The notes: generated by a model not told the origin, from the sequence alone. A stretch of DNA of 64,000 nt from Desulfoscipio gibsoniae DSM 7213 (GCF_000233715.2 NC_021184.1:1116001-1180000); one strand, 5' to 3'; counted from the first letter of the stretch, positions 1 to 9,160 are shown. Numbers and translations: made by a program.

Positions 1-1
1 G

Positions 2-481
2 AAAAATAACGATCAAGCGAGCTTAACCAAGTTGGAACAAATTGGAAAACCGCCGTATAGCCATAGTCAATATAGGGAATTTGCCCAGCTTGTAATTTTG
101 TATGGAGGTAACCTTGATACACAAATGTGGAGGTTGGCTCTTATTGCAGCAGGGGCGCCTGAATATACATTTATGGATTACTACCGCCTACTTAATGGCA
201 TGAACAGAGGTGGAGGCCCAATGCACCAGGACGGAGAAATGTTACATTTCAATTTTATCGAAGAGATACCCTCCGTTAAGGTTCCTACATTCTTTTTAAA
301 CGGTAAGAACGATTATAATACTCCTTTGCAGTTGGTAGAGGAATATTATAATAAAATTGAAGCCCCCCAAAAGGACCTAATTGTGTTCGAAAACTCTGCC
401 CATACCCCATTTTTAAAGGAAACCGAAAGATTTAACCGAAATATAATTCAGATAAAAGATATGACGCTCAGAAAGAACTGA
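2..481 (+). CDS. alpha/beta hydrolase, C-terminal part (5' end outside window)
   Basis: The frame is open to the left edge of the window, so this is a 3' partial gene; the first ATG at 32 is probably internal. The C-terminal half has the look of an alpha/beta hydrolase: a strand followed by VPTFFLNGKNDYNTP, where the Asp fits the acid of the catalytic triad, then ENSAHTPFLKE, where the His of SAHTPF fits the catalytic base. The nucleophile elbow (GxSxG) would lie upstream of the window. The substrate cannot be told. A hairpin about 140 bases downstream probably ends the transcript. Confidence 0.7.
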   Translation, partial: KNNDQASLTKLEQIGKPPYSHSQYREFAQLVILYGGNLDTQMWRLALIAAGAPEYTFMDYYRLLNGMNRGGGPMHQDGEMLHFNFIEEIPSVKVPTFFLNGKNDYNTPLQLVEEYYNKIEAPQKDLIVFENSAHTPFLKETERFNRNIIQIKDMTLRKN

Positions 482-617
482 CGGGTCTGTTGGAAGGTGG
501 GAGATGACTTCGCTGTTATGGTTAAATAAACATTCATCTAAGGCAGCCGCGATAACAGTGACCATCATTTGGTTACCCAAAAGGCTTTTTTTGTTTTTAT
601 AATTTTACCAAGGCAAG

Positions 618-669
618 GAAGCCTTACCGGGATTTAAGATAATTGAGATCTCAGTAAGGCTTCTTTTTT
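618..669 (+). terminator. rho-independent terminator of the hydrolase gene
   Basis: A 10-bp perfect stem (GAAGCCTTAC, 618-627, with GTAAGGCTTC, 654-663) encloses a 26-base loop that itself holds the palindrome TGAGATCTCA, followed by a run of T. The whole gap 482-867 holds this hairpin and, towards its end, the leader of the next gene; I see no other gene in it. Confidence 0.65.
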
Positions 670-867
670 GTTATAGATACTGTTATACTGCCCGGTTAAA
701 TTCAAGGAGTGGTTCAAGCTTTATTTTCTGGGTTAAGGCAGCAAGCTTTCAGGGTCTTTCGGAATTTCCTGGAGCATTAAAAAGGGGAAATCTTAAAGAT
801 TAGTTTTACCTTTGCATATAAAGTGGTAAAATATTATTACAAAATGCAAAAACAAGGTGGTGTTTAT

Positions 868-1119
868 ATGAAAACTACAAAGGTAAGCAATAAGGGGCAA
901 ATTGTCATACCTTCTGATCTTCGCAAGAAATATGGCATAGAATCTAATTCAACTATCAAAATTACTGAAATAGATGGATATATAGCAATTATACCTATAC
1001 CCAGGGACCCGATTAAGGCCGCGAGAGGCATGCTTCGTGGTGATATGACGGCTGCCCAACATATGTCCGAAATTCGAAAAGAAGAGTGGGAGATTGAAAG
1101 AAATAAAGAGAGGAAGTAA
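868..1119 (+). CDS. AbrB/VapB-type antitoxin
   Basis: An 83-residue protein whose first 45 residues form a typical AbrB/MazE swapped-hairpin DNA-binding domain (MKTTKVSNKGQIVIPSDLRKK, an almost canonical start for the family). The basic, charged C-terminal tail would wrap the partner toxin. The start at 868 is chosen because an AAGGTGG ribosome site sits just before it; an upstream in-frame ATG at 823 lacks one. The PIN-domain toxin begins one base after the stop, so the two are translationally coupled. By analogy with VapBC systems it should bind its own promoter, repressing the operon, and neutralise the toxin. Confidence 0.85.
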   Translation: MKTTKVSNKGQIVIPSDLRKKYGIESNSTIKITEIDGYIAIIPIPRDPIKAARGMLRGDMTAAQHMSEIRKEEWEIERNKERK

Positions 1120-1120
1120 A

Positions 1121-1534
1121 ATGGAACGGTATGTTTTGGATAGTTATGCAGTTTTAGCATATTTAAACGATGAACCCGGCGCACAGGTTATACAAGACAT
1201 ATTACAATTGGCGCAACAAGAACAGGTAGTTGTTTATATGAGTTGGAATAATCTGGGTGAAGTGTATTACCGCTTGCAGCGTCTTTATGACAGGCAGTTA
1301 GCCAGAAAATCTATAGAGATTATTAAATCATGGCCTGTCAACTTTTTAGAAATTGATGAACAGGCCACTTTGTTGGCAGGTGATGTTAAAGCTCGATTCC
1401 GCTTGGCTTACGCTGATGCTTTTGCCGCAGCAACAGCAATAAAGAATCAAGGCATACTGTTAACTGGTGATCCGGAATTTAAACAATTAGAAAATGAAGT
1501 TATTAAAATCAAATGGTTGCTACCCAATCATTAA
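1121..1534 (+). CDS. PIN-domain ribonuclease toxin (VapC type)
   Basis: A 137-residue PIN-domain protein. The four acidic residues expected to bind Mg2+ are visible: Asp7 (VLDSYA), Glu47 (NLGEVYY), Asp99 (YADAFA) and Asp117 (TGDPEF). VapC proteins are sequence-specific endoribonucleases, often of tRNA or rRNA; the target here is unknown. The ATG at 1121 is used because AGAGGAAG lies directly upstream; a longer version beginning at 1094 would overlap the antitoxin. Gene order (antitoxin first, near-zero gap) is standard for a type II toxin-antitoxin operon. Confidence 0.88.
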   Translation: MERYVLDSYAVLAYLNDEPGAQVIQDILQLAQQEQVVVYMSWNNLGEVYYRLQRLYDRQLARKSIEIIKSWPVNFLEIDEQATLLAGDVKARFRLAYADAFAAATAIKNQGILLTGDPEFKQLENEVIKIKWLLPNH

Positions 1535-1917
1535 AGTCTTGAGCTAACTTATTTTTTAAGAATAACAGGGAGTTGTTCTGCAATTGCTAAAAGCATCGTA
1601 GTATCATCACGAATCAGGGACATAGTAATTGCGCCTTCCATAAAATTTCGCCGCGGCACAGCGAAAGCCACCGGCTTCCAGGCATCGATTCCTGAAATGG
1701 CTGGTGGCTTATTTTGCACTGGGAGTTTAACCTGGCTGCTGACCTTTTTATTTAGCTTGGTATCTTCAGCTATACATTTACTGTGGTTAATGCAGTTCTT
1801 TATTTATACAAGCCAATTGTTTTCTTTGGCCATGCCTGCTTTAATTGTTATTGGTCTGGCAAATTATCTGGCGGCAGCGAAGTCTGAAGAATAATACCGC
1901 TTATGATTAGAGTATGG
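1535..1917. other. intergenic region with imperfect hairpin, no convincing gene
   Basis: Between the toxin gene and the hydF remnant there is an inverted repeat (AAGCCACC near 1666 and GGTGGCTT near 1702) that could act as a terminator. A 65-codon hydrophobic reading frame runs 1697-1894, but it starts inside the hairpin, has no ribosome site and resembles nothing I recognise, so it is not called as a gene. Confidence 0.4.
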
Positions 1918-2253
1918 CTAATTATCCAGCAGCGCCAGCACATCGGGAAAAGGTTCCAGCGCTCTGCGCAAAATGCACAGCACATAGGCAATCAGTACTC
2001 CGTCATTAACGACCGGCACTCTCGCGGCGCTGGCGGCCATCATGCGGGATAACATTTCCCGCTGGTTGATTATACAGGCTCCGCAGTGGACTATCAGCTT
2101 GTAGCTCTCCAGGTCGGAGGGCATTTCGATGCCGCTGGACCAGTGAAAATCAAGCTCACCGCCCAGTGACTGGCGCAGCCAGTTTAGTGAGGGACTGTAC
2201 CTTTTGGGTAGCTGTTGGGAATGGCGTAAGCCAGGCCCAACAGCTACCCGAGC
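1918..2253 (-). pseudogene. hydF: 3' remnant of [FeFe]-hydrogenase maturation GTPase gene
   Basis: The reading frame encodes about 110 residues matching the C-terminal cluster-binding domain of HydF: the segment YKLIVHCGACIINQREMLSR contains the family's HCxxC motif, and VNDGVLIAYVL precedes a typical end. HydF is normally about 400 residues, with an N-terminal GTPase domain and a central dimerisation domain; both are missing. The upstream CxH ligand motif, usually CTHH, reads GLRH here, so one cluster ligand is also lost. Upstream of about 2253 the frame is unrelated. I read this as a decayed fragment, not a working protein. No hydrogenase genes lie nearby. Confidence 0.75.
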
Positions 2254-2391
2254 ATTATTTGAACGAAATACATTTTCATGTATGGTAGTATATATTTTCA
2301 TATCTCTATTGGGGGTACAGTTGATCAGTTGATATTATTCGGCTATCCGTATATAATAATCTTGATATGTTATGTAGAAGGGGCGGTCAAC

Positions 2392-2571
2392 ATGGACTTT
2401 ATTCCTGTTGGAGAAGTTGCTGTAAAATGGGGCATTTCTGAACGACGCGTGCAAAAATTTTGTGAAGAACAACGTATCCCCGGCGTGAAACGGTTTAGCC
2501 GTATGTGGATGATTCCGAAAGATGCAAAAAAACCAATTGATGGAAGAAAGAAACGTGATGGTTGCGCATAG
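2392..2571 (+). CDS. small helix-turn-helix protein, excisionase/MerR-like fold
   Basis: A 59-residue protein: MDFIPVGEVAVKWGISERRVQKFC looks like a winged-helix HTH of the excisionase/MerR type (helix, turn, recognition helix RRVQKFC), followed by a wing region (VKRFSRMWMIP) and a basic tail. Such stand-alone proteins are common near mobile elements or as small regulators. The ATG at 2392 is preferred because it begins the conserved domain; the upstream extension to 2278 overlaps the hydF remnant. A strong terminator follows 8 bases after the stop. Its target is unknown. Confidence 0.65.
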   Translation: MDFIPVGEVAVKWGISERRVQKFCEEQRIPGVKRFSRMWMIPKDAKKPIDGRKKRDGCA

Positions 2572-2579
2572 CAAAAACA

Positions 2580-2611
2580 TTAAGCTGATTCGTTTGTCCG
2601 AATCAGCTTAA
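2580..2611 (+). terminator. strong hairpin terminator
   Basis: A perfect 13-bp stem (TTAAGCTGATTCG / CGAATCAGCTTAA) with a 6-base loop directly follows the small HTH gene. A second short hairpin (2626-2638) followed by a long T run reinforces it. The next gene converges from the other strand. Confidence 0.8.
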
Positions 2612-2652
2612 ACGTGGCATATAAAAGAAGCACTGCTTCCTTTTTTTTAACC

Positions 2653-2817
2653 TCAGGTAAATCTTGAACTATTGCCGCATCCACAACTGGAAATTTTGTT
2701 TTCTTGAACATTTTTACTTCCACAATATGGACAGCTCACATTTCCTGGTTTGATAAGGATGTATTTAACTATGAAATCTTTCAAGCACCCGTTACATTTG
2801 TATTTTAGCTGCGCCAA
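2653..2817 (-). CDS. small zinc-ribbon protein (FmdB-like)
   Basis: A 54-residue protein with a CxxC knuckle near the N-terminus (CNGC), a second one in the middle (CPYCGS) and a Cys-rich end (CGCG). This is the layout of FmdB-type zinc ribbons, whose role is poorly known. The TTG start at 2817 is chosen because AAAGGAGGG lies six bases upstream on this strand; an ATG 17 codons further up has no ribosome site and would add a non-conserved hydrophobic stretch. Confidence 0.6.
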   Translation of the reverse strand: MAQLKYKCNGCLKDFIVKYILIKPGNVSCPYCGSKNVQENKISSCGCGNSSRFT

Positions 2818-3247
2818 CGCTATCCCTCCTTTTATCAATATATTAATATATAACAAATAATAATTCAATATCTTATTAATTTTTTTTTACTGGCATGATA
2901 TTCGAGCACTAAAGCAATCCAGTGATAAGTGAAATCAGTAACTTATAAAATCTGATGCTTTTATCTTATAATTGACAAATTGTTGGGTGGGTTGTTTTTT
3001 ACTTGATAATCCAAGGAAATTGTTGTTTAATATTATTAAAAATAAATTTGTTAGGTTTTGTAAGTGTGAAGTATTTTCAACAATAGACATTCATGCCACT
3101 TGTGCTGCACCAATTTTTGGAATAAAATAAATACATAACGATAAAGTTGTATAAGGTTTTAAGAACATTTACTTGATTAAGTGAAGTAATTCACAAAGTG
3201 TAGTGACAATATTTTATTAGCCAATCCAAGGAAGGAGGGATCCCAAG
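2818..3247. other. AT-rich intergenic region
   Basis: About 430 bases, strongly AT-rich, between a leftward zinc-ribbon gene and a rightward small gene, so it should hold divergent promoters. No clear sigma-54 or sigma-28 box was found. AAGGAGGG at its right end is the ribosome site of the next gene. Confidence 0.4.
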
Positions 3248-3445
3248 GTGAAAAATAAAGCAGTGGGTGAAGAAATATTAAACTCCATAACAGTCATCAA
3301 GGGGTTAAACGAATTGGTTTTTAAAAATACTTACCCTGAAGAAGCAACTATTATAAATCAAGAAGTTAATAAAATATGCCATGTTGCAATTGATTTTTTT
3401 GGCCTGAAAATGAACCGGACTGCTTTAACGCTCAATAATGGATGA
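3248..3445 (+). CDS. small protein of unknown function
   Basis: A 65-residue, mostly helical protein with a GTG start 9 bases after AAGGAGGG. I do not recognise it. It ends about 90 bases before a chemotaxis receptor on the same strand and could share its transcript. The good ribosome site and position support a real gene. Confidence 0.5.
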   Translation: MKNKAVGEEILNSITVIKGLNELVFKNTYPEEATIINQEVNKICHVAIDFFGLKMNRTALTLNNG

Positions 3446-3535
3446 ATGAAAATCTTAGGCCAAGCTTGCCGGTTATCAAGCCTAAAATGAAACCTAAAAT
3501 TATACGGAAGGCGGTGAGCAGTCATTAAAAAGCCC

Positions 3536-5440
3536 TTGTCTATGAGATTAAACATTAAAACCAGGTTGGCTGTGATTACGACTTTGCTAATAATTATTTC
3601 GGTAACTTCAATAGGCTACCTATCGTATAACAAGTCCCGGGCCATGTTGGTGGATTCCACGCAGGACAAGCTTTTGACGGACGCGAAAATATATTCAAAC
3701 ATGATCGACAAATATATATATGAGCGTAGCCAGGATATCAATTTTTTAGCCCTAAACTCGACAATTCGAAGTCTTGATGCTTCTGTGGAAGAAAAATCCG
3801 CCGTGTTGCGCGAATTTAAACAATGTTACAGTTGTTATGCCTCTATTTCACTAACCGATGCCAGTGGACTGCAGATAGCTGACAGCGACGGTAACGTGGG
3901 AACAATGAAGACCGAAACCGAGTGGTTTAAAACGGCCATTAAAGGTAATATGTACATTTCTGACGTGCGCATGTCCATAGACCTACAGAAACCAATTCTT
4001 AACTTTGCCGGTCCGGTTAAAGACAAGAACGGCAACATAATCGGGGCTTTAACTACCCGATTGATACTGGAAGATACTATCTGGGTTATGGTAGATGAAT
4101 TTGGCAGATTACAAAAAGAAGCCGGAAATTCCGGCTATGCTTTCGTGGTTAATAACCAGGGTGTGACGATGGCTCATCCCGACCGGGATATGGTGCTGAA
4201 CGCGAATATACTTACCCTGGGTATTGATGCGCTAAAAACCGCCGGGGAAAGAATGATCAAAGGAGAGACCGGGTTTGCTCGTTATGTTTACAAAGGAGAT
4301 GACAAGTATATTGCTTATGTACCCCTGGACGGTTGGGGGAGCTATCAAGGCATGGGATGGTCAATCGTTCTCACTACATTGGTTAATGACTTTCTAAGCC
4401 CGGTTAACGCATTACGGGGTTACGCTATAACCATAGGCGTGGTTGCGGTGCTATTGGGACTGGTCATAGCACTGGTTTTTGCCGGGCGAATTGCCAAACC
4501 AATTAATTTAATACTTGATAATGTCAATCGTGTGGCCGGCGGTGACTTAAGCCGTGATATTAATGTACGCGGCAATGATGAAATCGGTCAACTGGCCGGT
4601 GCATTTAACAAGATGGTGGCCGGCCTCAGGGAAATCGTGGGTAAATTACAGGATAACTCAGTAAAGCTCTCATCCCAGAGCCAGCAGCTGGCTGCATCAG
4701 GACAAGAGGTTGGAGCTACTGTTGAAGAGTTGGCGGGTACAACCACCGAAGTGGCTGCTACAACTGCCCAGGCTACTGAAAATGCCCGCTTAGCAGAGGA
4801 ACAGTCGAAAAACACGCGCCAAATGGCCGCAGCAGGCAGTAAAGCTATTGAGCAGGCCCTGGAAAAGATTAAATCCATTGCCGATGATACAAAGGTTACT
4901 TCCCGGGCAGTGGAAGAACTGGGCCATCAATCAGAGCAGATCGGCCAAATAATCAATACCATTACGGGCATTGCCGACCAGACTAATCTGTTGGCTTTGA
5001 ACGCGGCTATCGAAGCGGCCAGGGCCGGGGAACATGGCCGGGGGTTTGCGGTAGTGGCCGAGGAGGTACGTAAATTAGCCGAGCAATCAGGCCGGGCGGC
5101 CAATGAAATAACCGCATTAATTAACCAAATGCAAACCAAGGTTAAAGAATCAATTGTTTCTATACATCAGGGCACGGCTATGGTTGGCGAGGGGGTCGAG
5201 CTAGCCGGCAAAGCGGGTACTGCCTTAAGCGATATTGTTCAGGCCATTCATAAAATTTCTGAAATGGTTAAGGACATGGCCCAAGGTGCAAACCAGGTTA
5301 ACGATGGTACACAGCAATTAGCGGCGGCTCAGGAAGAAATTTCTTCCACCGTGCAGCAGGTAAGCAACGCGGCTCAGGAGTTATCCATAATTGCTATGGA
5401 ATTACAAAGGGCGGCAGAACAATTCAAGGTAGAGGAATAA
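3536..5440 (+). CDS. methyl-accepting chemotaxis protein with dCache-type sensor
   Basis: A 634-residue transmembrane receptor. Order: a short cytoplasmic start, transmembrane helix 1 (about residues 10-30), a large extracytoplasmic sensor of dCache type (about 35-290; [18 protein letters not shown] and [13 protein letters not shown] are typical), transmembrane helix 2 (about 295-318), a HAMP linker ([16 protein letters not shown]), then the long signalling coiled coil with the conserved tip [18 protein letters not shown]. It would pass ligand signals to CheA/CheW. No che genes are nearby. The TTG at 3536 and ATG at 3542 are both possible starts; the ribosome site is weak. The ligand is unknown; dCache sensors often bind amino or organic acids. 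Confidence 0.9.
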   Translation: MSMRLNIKTRLAVITTLLIIISVTSIGYLSYNKSRAMLVDSTQDKLLTDAKIYSNMIDKYIYERSQDINFLALNSTIRSLDASVEEKSAVLREFKQCYSCYASISLTDASGLQIADSDGNVGTMKTETEWFKTAIKGNMYISDVRMSIDLQKPILNFAGPVKDKNGNIIGALTTRLILEDTIWVMVDEFGRLQKEAGNSGYAFVVNNQGVTMAHPDRDMVLNANILTLGIDALKTAGERMIKGETGFARYVYKGDDKYIAYVPLDGWGSYQGMGWSIVLTTLVNDFLSPVNALRGYAITIGVVAVLLGLVIALVFAGRIAKPINLILDNVNRVAGGDLSRDINVRGNDEIGQLAGAFNKMVAGLREIVGKLQDNSVKLSSQSQQLAASGQEVGATVEELAGTTTEVAATTAQATENARLAEEQSKNTRQMAAAGSKAIEQALEKIKSIADDTKVTSRAVEELGHQSEQIGQIINTITGIADQTNLLALNAAIEAARAGEHGRGFAVVAEEVRKLAEQSGRAANEITALINQMQTKVKESIVSIHQGTAMVGEGVELAGKAGTALSDIVQAIHKISEMVKDMAQGANQVNDGTQQLAAAQEEISSTVQQVSNAAQELSIIAMELQRAAEQFKVEE

Positions 5441-5508
5441 AAACGGCATCAATTAGTAAGTAATATGAACATTATAGAACAAAGCTCAAAAGGAGAGGCT
5501 GCCTTTCT

Positions 5509-5637
5509 ATGTTTAAAAAGAGCAGCCTTTCCGCAAGTGAGGTAATAGCGATATTGATGCTGGTTGTTGTTGGCACCCCTTCATTTCTAGCTACCGCTTT
5601 GCTTCTTTCTCTTGCTTTCATAGAACCCTCCCTATAG
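5509..5637 (+). CDS. 42-residue membrane peptide
   Basis: A short open frame with AAAGGAGAG placed about 10 bases before the ATG. It encodes a basic start (MFKKSS) and a long hydrophobic helix (about residues 13-38). It overlaps the end of the convergent VanW-family gene by six bases. A 7-bp inverted repeat (AGGCTGC/GCAGCCT, 5496-5528) spans the start codon and could instead be the terminator of the chemotaxis gene, so the call is tentative. Confidence 0.4.
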   Translation: MFKKSSLSASEVIAILMLVVVGTPSFLATALLLSLAFIEPSL

Positions 5638-7125
5638 CGGTTCGCCGGGTGGATTTCCAAGGTTTGTTTCGGGGCTGTCGGATGCTGGACATAAGTCTAC
5701 GGGCTCATCCGTGGGACTATCTATAGGTCCATCTGTAGGTTTATCTTCAGTCTCATGGCCGGGAATCTGAGTTTCGCTCTGCACGGCAATAATTTGTTCC
5801 ACCGGTAGGTAATAACTATCAGGCAGGGCGTCCCGTCTGATTTCCTTGCCGTCTACAGTCACTACCCGCTGGGCTTTAACCCGGTAACCCTGGGCGCCCT
5901 CTTGAAGCATTTTAGACTCTTCAGGCTCTAAATCGGGATCAACCTTATATACCACCTTGGGTTCGATAGTTTCCACTATCCAGCTTTCTAATTGGACATT
6001 GTTCTTTTCTCCGTCATTCCCGTATATTTTTATGGTGAGGCTGTTTCCATGCATGCTGGTTTTAATCAACAAGTGGTTGCTCGAATTATTCTTAAATTTG
6101 AAATCCAGCGCATCGTAGGCCACTGCAGCGTCAAGCCCGATGGGGGCATAGGTAATGGGAATATTATGGTTGCCCCGCTGGATGATGTCCAGATCGGCCA
6201 GCAGGACGGCGTTATATAACGTTGTCACTACTTGACAGATTCCGCCTCCCAAACCTTCAGTCAACGTATTACCCACAATAACTCCGGCATTTTGGTAGCC
6301 TTTTTCAGCTACTCGGGGACCCACCACCTGATTGAAGGATACAATCTCTTCCGGTGGTACTATCAGATCGTCTAATATGTCAGCAGAAATTTTAATGTTT
6401 TGGGTACGTCCGGCCAGTGTTGGGTTAAATTGGGTGGTATACTGGGATAACAATCCTGTTACGCCCCACTGGGTTACCTCTTCGGTGCTCAGTTCCGGAT
6501 TGATTTTGGTGGCCGGCAATTCCAGGGCTAAACTATGGTTATTATTCAGCAGTTCAATCAATTGATTTCTAAACTTATCAATATCAACGTGAAAGCCTTC
6601 TTGAGAAGGTTCCACCCCCACCTGTTCCTGGCTATTTACCGTAAGTCGTGCATTAACCGCCGGAATATACAGCGGATTGACTATTTTTTGCAATACTGCC
6701 TTGGTCATGTCACGGTCCAGGTTAATTACGGCCGGCTGTTGCTCTGTAAGATGCAACCGTGACTGCCAGCGTTTTATTAATCCTATTTTATTGAAATGTG
6801 CCAGCGCCTGATCAATGGTTTTTGCGCCATCCAGGGTGAGTCCCATTGCACCCAGGGTAACATCATGGGCAACCCCCTGGTAAGTAACCCTGACCTGTTT
6901 TTTTAGTAACTCCTGCTCCAATTCAGCTAATTTAGCAATGGCGTCCTGTTTTGTTAAATTTGATAGGTCTACCCCCAGTACCTTTGTGCCGGGGAAAATG
7001 ACGTTGGTTTCAGTTGGGTTGGATAAACTGGCTTGATTTACAATGGCACCAGAGCCAAGTACCAAGAATAGCATTAGTAAAAACCCAGACCTAATCAGCT
7101 TGAATTTATTTTTTCTCCGTGCCAT
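5632..7125 (-). CDS. VanW-family protein with peptidoglycan-binding-like domains
   Basis: A 497-residue protein with an N-terminal signal anchor (basic start MARRKNKFKLIR, then a hydrophobic helix to about residue 30), two YoaR-like peptidoglycan-binding domains (about 40-240), a VanW domain (SFNQVVGPR, EGLGGGICQVVTTLYNA) and a G5-like segment near the end, with a Pro/Thr/Glu-rich acidic tail. It should sit outside the membrane near the cell wall; the exact biochemical role of VanW proteins is unknown. The start at 7125 is chosen for the AAGGAG upstream and because the added residues of the longer frame precede the signal anchor. It appears to be a single gene. Confidence 0.85.
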   Translation of the reverse strand: MARRKNKFKLIRSGFLLMLFLVLGSGAIVNQASLSNPTETNVIFPGTKVLGVDLSNLTKQDAIAKLAELEQELLKKQVRVTYQGVAHDVTLGAMGLTLDGAKTIDQALAHFNKIGLIKRWQSRLHLTEQQPAVINLDRDMTKAVLQKIVNPLYIPAVNARLTVNSQEQVGVEPSQEGFHVDIDKFRNQLIELLNNNHSLALELPATKINPELSTEEVTQWGVTGLLSQYTTQFNPTLAGRTQNIKISADILDDLIVPPEEIVSFNQVVGPRVAEKGYQNAGVIVGNTLTEGLGGGICQVVTTLYNAVLLADLDIIQRGNHNIPITYAPIGLDAAVAYDALDFKFKNNSSNHLLIKTSMHGNSLTIKIYGNDGEKNNVQLESWIVETIEPKVVYKVDPDLEPEESKMLQEGAQGYRVKAQRVVTVDGKEIRRDALPDSYYLPVEQIIAVQSETQIPGHETEDKPTDGPIDSPTDEPVDLCPASDSPETNLGNPPGEPL

Positions 7126-7401
7126 TGCATATATGCTCCTTCGCATTAAATGATTCCTACAGTTATGACACCTGTTAACGACAAAAAGTTGCATTATAAA
7201 ATAGAAAAGCCGTGGATTTTCCACGGACTATTAGTATTAAAGCTTGATTTGAGAGCAATAACGACATTTTGATGCGGAATGTTATCCTGCAATTCGTTCT
7301 ACACAAGTATGGTATTGGTTACCATGACTGTCTCTATTTTCGCTGTATCCTATATGGGCGGTATGCTGGTATATAAGATTGGAACTTAGTAGATTTAAAC
7401 A

Positions 7402-8865
7402 TCAGGCACTTTCGTAGTAGATATTTTCCGGTTCAACACCTGCACCGTGCAGGACCTTTAAAGATGCGTTGATCATGGGCTTGGGCCCGCACATATAAAC
7501 TTTATAACCCTTTAAATCCATCTCTTTTATAACATCGGTAACAAACCCCTGCTTACCATGCCAGTCTTTATCGGCTGCTGCCACCTTGATATATTCAAAT
7601 TTACTACTCTCGGATTGCAGCATACTGAAGTGGTCATCGTAGATTAGCTCTTTTGCTCTATTAACGCCATAAACCAGCTTTACATTTTTTTCGGTATTTG
7701 AATTTTTGACAATATCCCCTGTCATCGGCACAAATGGTGTTATACCTATTCCTCCGGCGACAAAAAGAAACTTATCAGAATTTCTATTGATTACCAGTTC
7801 TTTCCCCATGGGCCCTTCAAGTTCAACTAAGTCTCCCTCTTTAAAGGTACTAAAGAGTATTTGTGAGCCAAAGCCTCCGGGCATATTTTTTACGGAAACC
7901 TTAACTTCTGTCCCGTCTTTTTTGCAGGAGGAAATGGAATAGGCTCTGAACATTATGGGTTGCTCGTTGATTTTAACCAGTATGAACTGCCCCGGTTTAT
8001 AATCCAACTTTTCAGGTTTAATCATTTTAAAGGTATACTCATTGACATCATCATTTAGCTTTCTAATTTGGCTGATGGAAGCTGCTATTTTCCGTCTTTC
8101 CCTGTAGCCGTCAGTATCAGTTTCTTCTTTTAACCGGAGGGCTTCAGATTCATTGCTTAGCGACAGAATACCCGCAGGGCAATTATTAACGCAGGTGGAG
8201 CAGCGTATGCACGCTTCACTATCAAACTGGTTTTTATCCGAGAATTCCAAGTAGGGGGTTAACTGCATTGGGCAAACCCGGGAGCATTTACCACAAGTGT
8301 GACACATTTCTTTGCTGGCTATAGTCACTTTTGCGTCGCTCTTTCTATTGATGCGAAGTAGTTTTCCCAGCTTATAAGTCAGTATTTCCAGCGTTCCCAT
8401 GGGGCAGAAATTGCACCAGGATCGGGGGCTGACCGTAAAAGCCAGGATTGTTCCTATAATGGTAACCACCAGGTAGTTTATGACAAATACGTATCCCAGT
8501 TTGTCAAGAAAACTGGCGCTTCCATAGATGGCAAACACCTTGATCAAACGACTAATCATCATGTACATAAACCAGGTAAACATTGCCGCAGCCATTAATT
8601 TGTGTTTCATAAAAGCAGGTATTTTGCGGTTTGCACCACGGGGCATAATGATAAAATCAAATAAACTGCCGTGGGGGCAGATATTACCGCACCAGTACTT
8701 GCCTTTATAAAAAGCCATAACAGCCAGGGTCAGCATAAGTGGGATAATCAGCAATCCCAGTTTGGGGAACCACAACCCTCCAAAGGCCACCAGCGGGACA
8801 AACATCCAGCTGTATTTTCTGAAAGTGTTGAATACCCGGTTTGTTTTGATGTAAAAGGAATTCAT
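7402..8865 (-). CDS. membrane Fe-S/flavin oxidoreductase (NapH-like N-terminus, FNR-like C-terminus)
   Basis: A 487-residue fusion. The N-terminal half has about four or five membrane helices with two NapH/NosR-type cysteine motifs (CGNICPHG and CNFCPMG), followed by two ferredoxin [4Fe-4S] motifs (CHTCGKCSRVCPM and CIRCSTCVNNCPAG, about residues 195-245). The C-terminal half is a ferredoxin-NADP+ reductase-like module with an FAD site (RAYSIS), a pyridine-nucleotide site (GGIGITP) and the closing MCGPKPM. It should move electrons between NAD(P)H and a membrane or soluble acceptor; the partner is unknown. The ATG at 8865 follows AAAGGTGG. It stands alone behind a sigma-70-type promoter with a CsoR-like operator, suggesting response to copper or sulfur stress. 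Confidence 0.8.
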   Translation of the reverse strand: MNSFYIKTNRVFNTFRKYSWMFVPLVAFGGLWFPKLGLLIIPLMLTLAVMAFYKGKYWCGNICPHGSLFDFIIMPRGANRKIPAFMKHKLMAAAMFTWFMYMMISRLIKVFAIYGSASFLDKLGYVFVINYLVVTIIGTILAFTVSPRSWCNFCPMGTLEILTYKLGKLLRINRKSDAKVTIASKEMCHTCGKCSRVCPMQLTPYLEFSDKNQFDSEACIRCSTCVNNCPAGILSLSNESEALRLKEETDTDGYRERRKIAASISQIRKLNDDVNEYTFKMIKPEKLDYKPGQFILVKINEQPIMFRAYSISSCKKDGTEVKVSVKNMPGGFGSQILFSTFKEGDLVELEGPMGKELVINRNSDKFLFVAGGIGITPFVPMTGDIVKNSNTEKNVKLVYGVNRAKELIYDDHFSMLQSESSKFEYIKVAAADKDWHGKQGFVTDVIKEMDLKGYKVYMCGPKPMINASLKVLHGAGVEPENIYYESA

Positions 8866-8886
8866 TTTTAAAAACCACCTTTCGTT

Positions 8887-8904
8887 TATACCCCAGGGGG
8901 TATA
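8887..8904 (-). promoter_or_regulatory. CsoR/CstR-type operator at the transcription start
   Basis: A perfect palindrome, TATACCCC-AG-GGGGTATA, lies between the predicted -10 box and the ribosome site of the Fe-S/flavin oxidoreductase gene. This is the shape of operators bound by CsoR-family repressors (copper, or persulfide for CstR). No CsoR-family gene is in the window. Confidence 0.7.
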
Positions 8905-8916
8905 TTGTTTGATATA

Positions 8917-8946
8917 ATTATAAGGCAAGACAGGCATAATTGTCAA
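8917..8946 (-). promoter_or_regulatory. sigma-70-type promoter of the Fe-S/flavin oxidoreductase gene
   Basis: On the minus strand TTGACA (8946-8941) and TATAAT (8922-8917) are separated by 18 bases, a near-consensus housekeeping promoter. Transcription should start near 8910, just before the CsoR-like palindrome, a good position for repression. Confidence 0.75.
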
Positions 8947-9040
8947 AATATTTTTAAGTCCGCCGGTCTCTGTTTGCGTGGCTAAAATAGCTGTGGTCTG
9001 GTTGGTCGTGATATGTTTGTGGCGATTATATTATATGATA

Positions 9041-9055
9041 TACCCCTAGGGGGTA
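9041..9055. promoter_or_regulatory. second CsoR/CstR-like palindrome
   Basis: TACCCC-TAG-GGGGTA, about 140 bases upstream of the first operator and with AT-rich sequence on its left. It has no obvious rightward gene to control, so it is either a distal operator or the relic of a lost divergent gene. Confidence 0.55.
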
Positions 9056-9160
9056 AGGTCTATGATTTGTGCCGGACACCTGGTGCGCATTTTCCGAAAC
9101 AAAGGGACGTAGCACCCGTGGGATAACTTTTCCTTACGATGAAGTAGATCCGAGCTGACT

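Noticed and set aside
1697-1894. 65-codon hydrophobic frame after the toxin gene
   Set aside because: Starts in a hairpin arm and has no ribosome site; described only as part of the intergenic region.
4588-4878. 96-codon frame antisense to the chemotaxis receptor
   Set aside because: Lies wholly within a conserved gene, has no ribosome site and no family resemblance; a shadow of biased codons. The same holds for the long antisense frames at 21202-21669, 27952-28386 and 62294-62731.
5472-5660. Leftward 62-codon frame at the end of the VanW gene
   Set aside because: No ribosome site, antisense to the 42-residue membrane peptide frame and without recognisable features.
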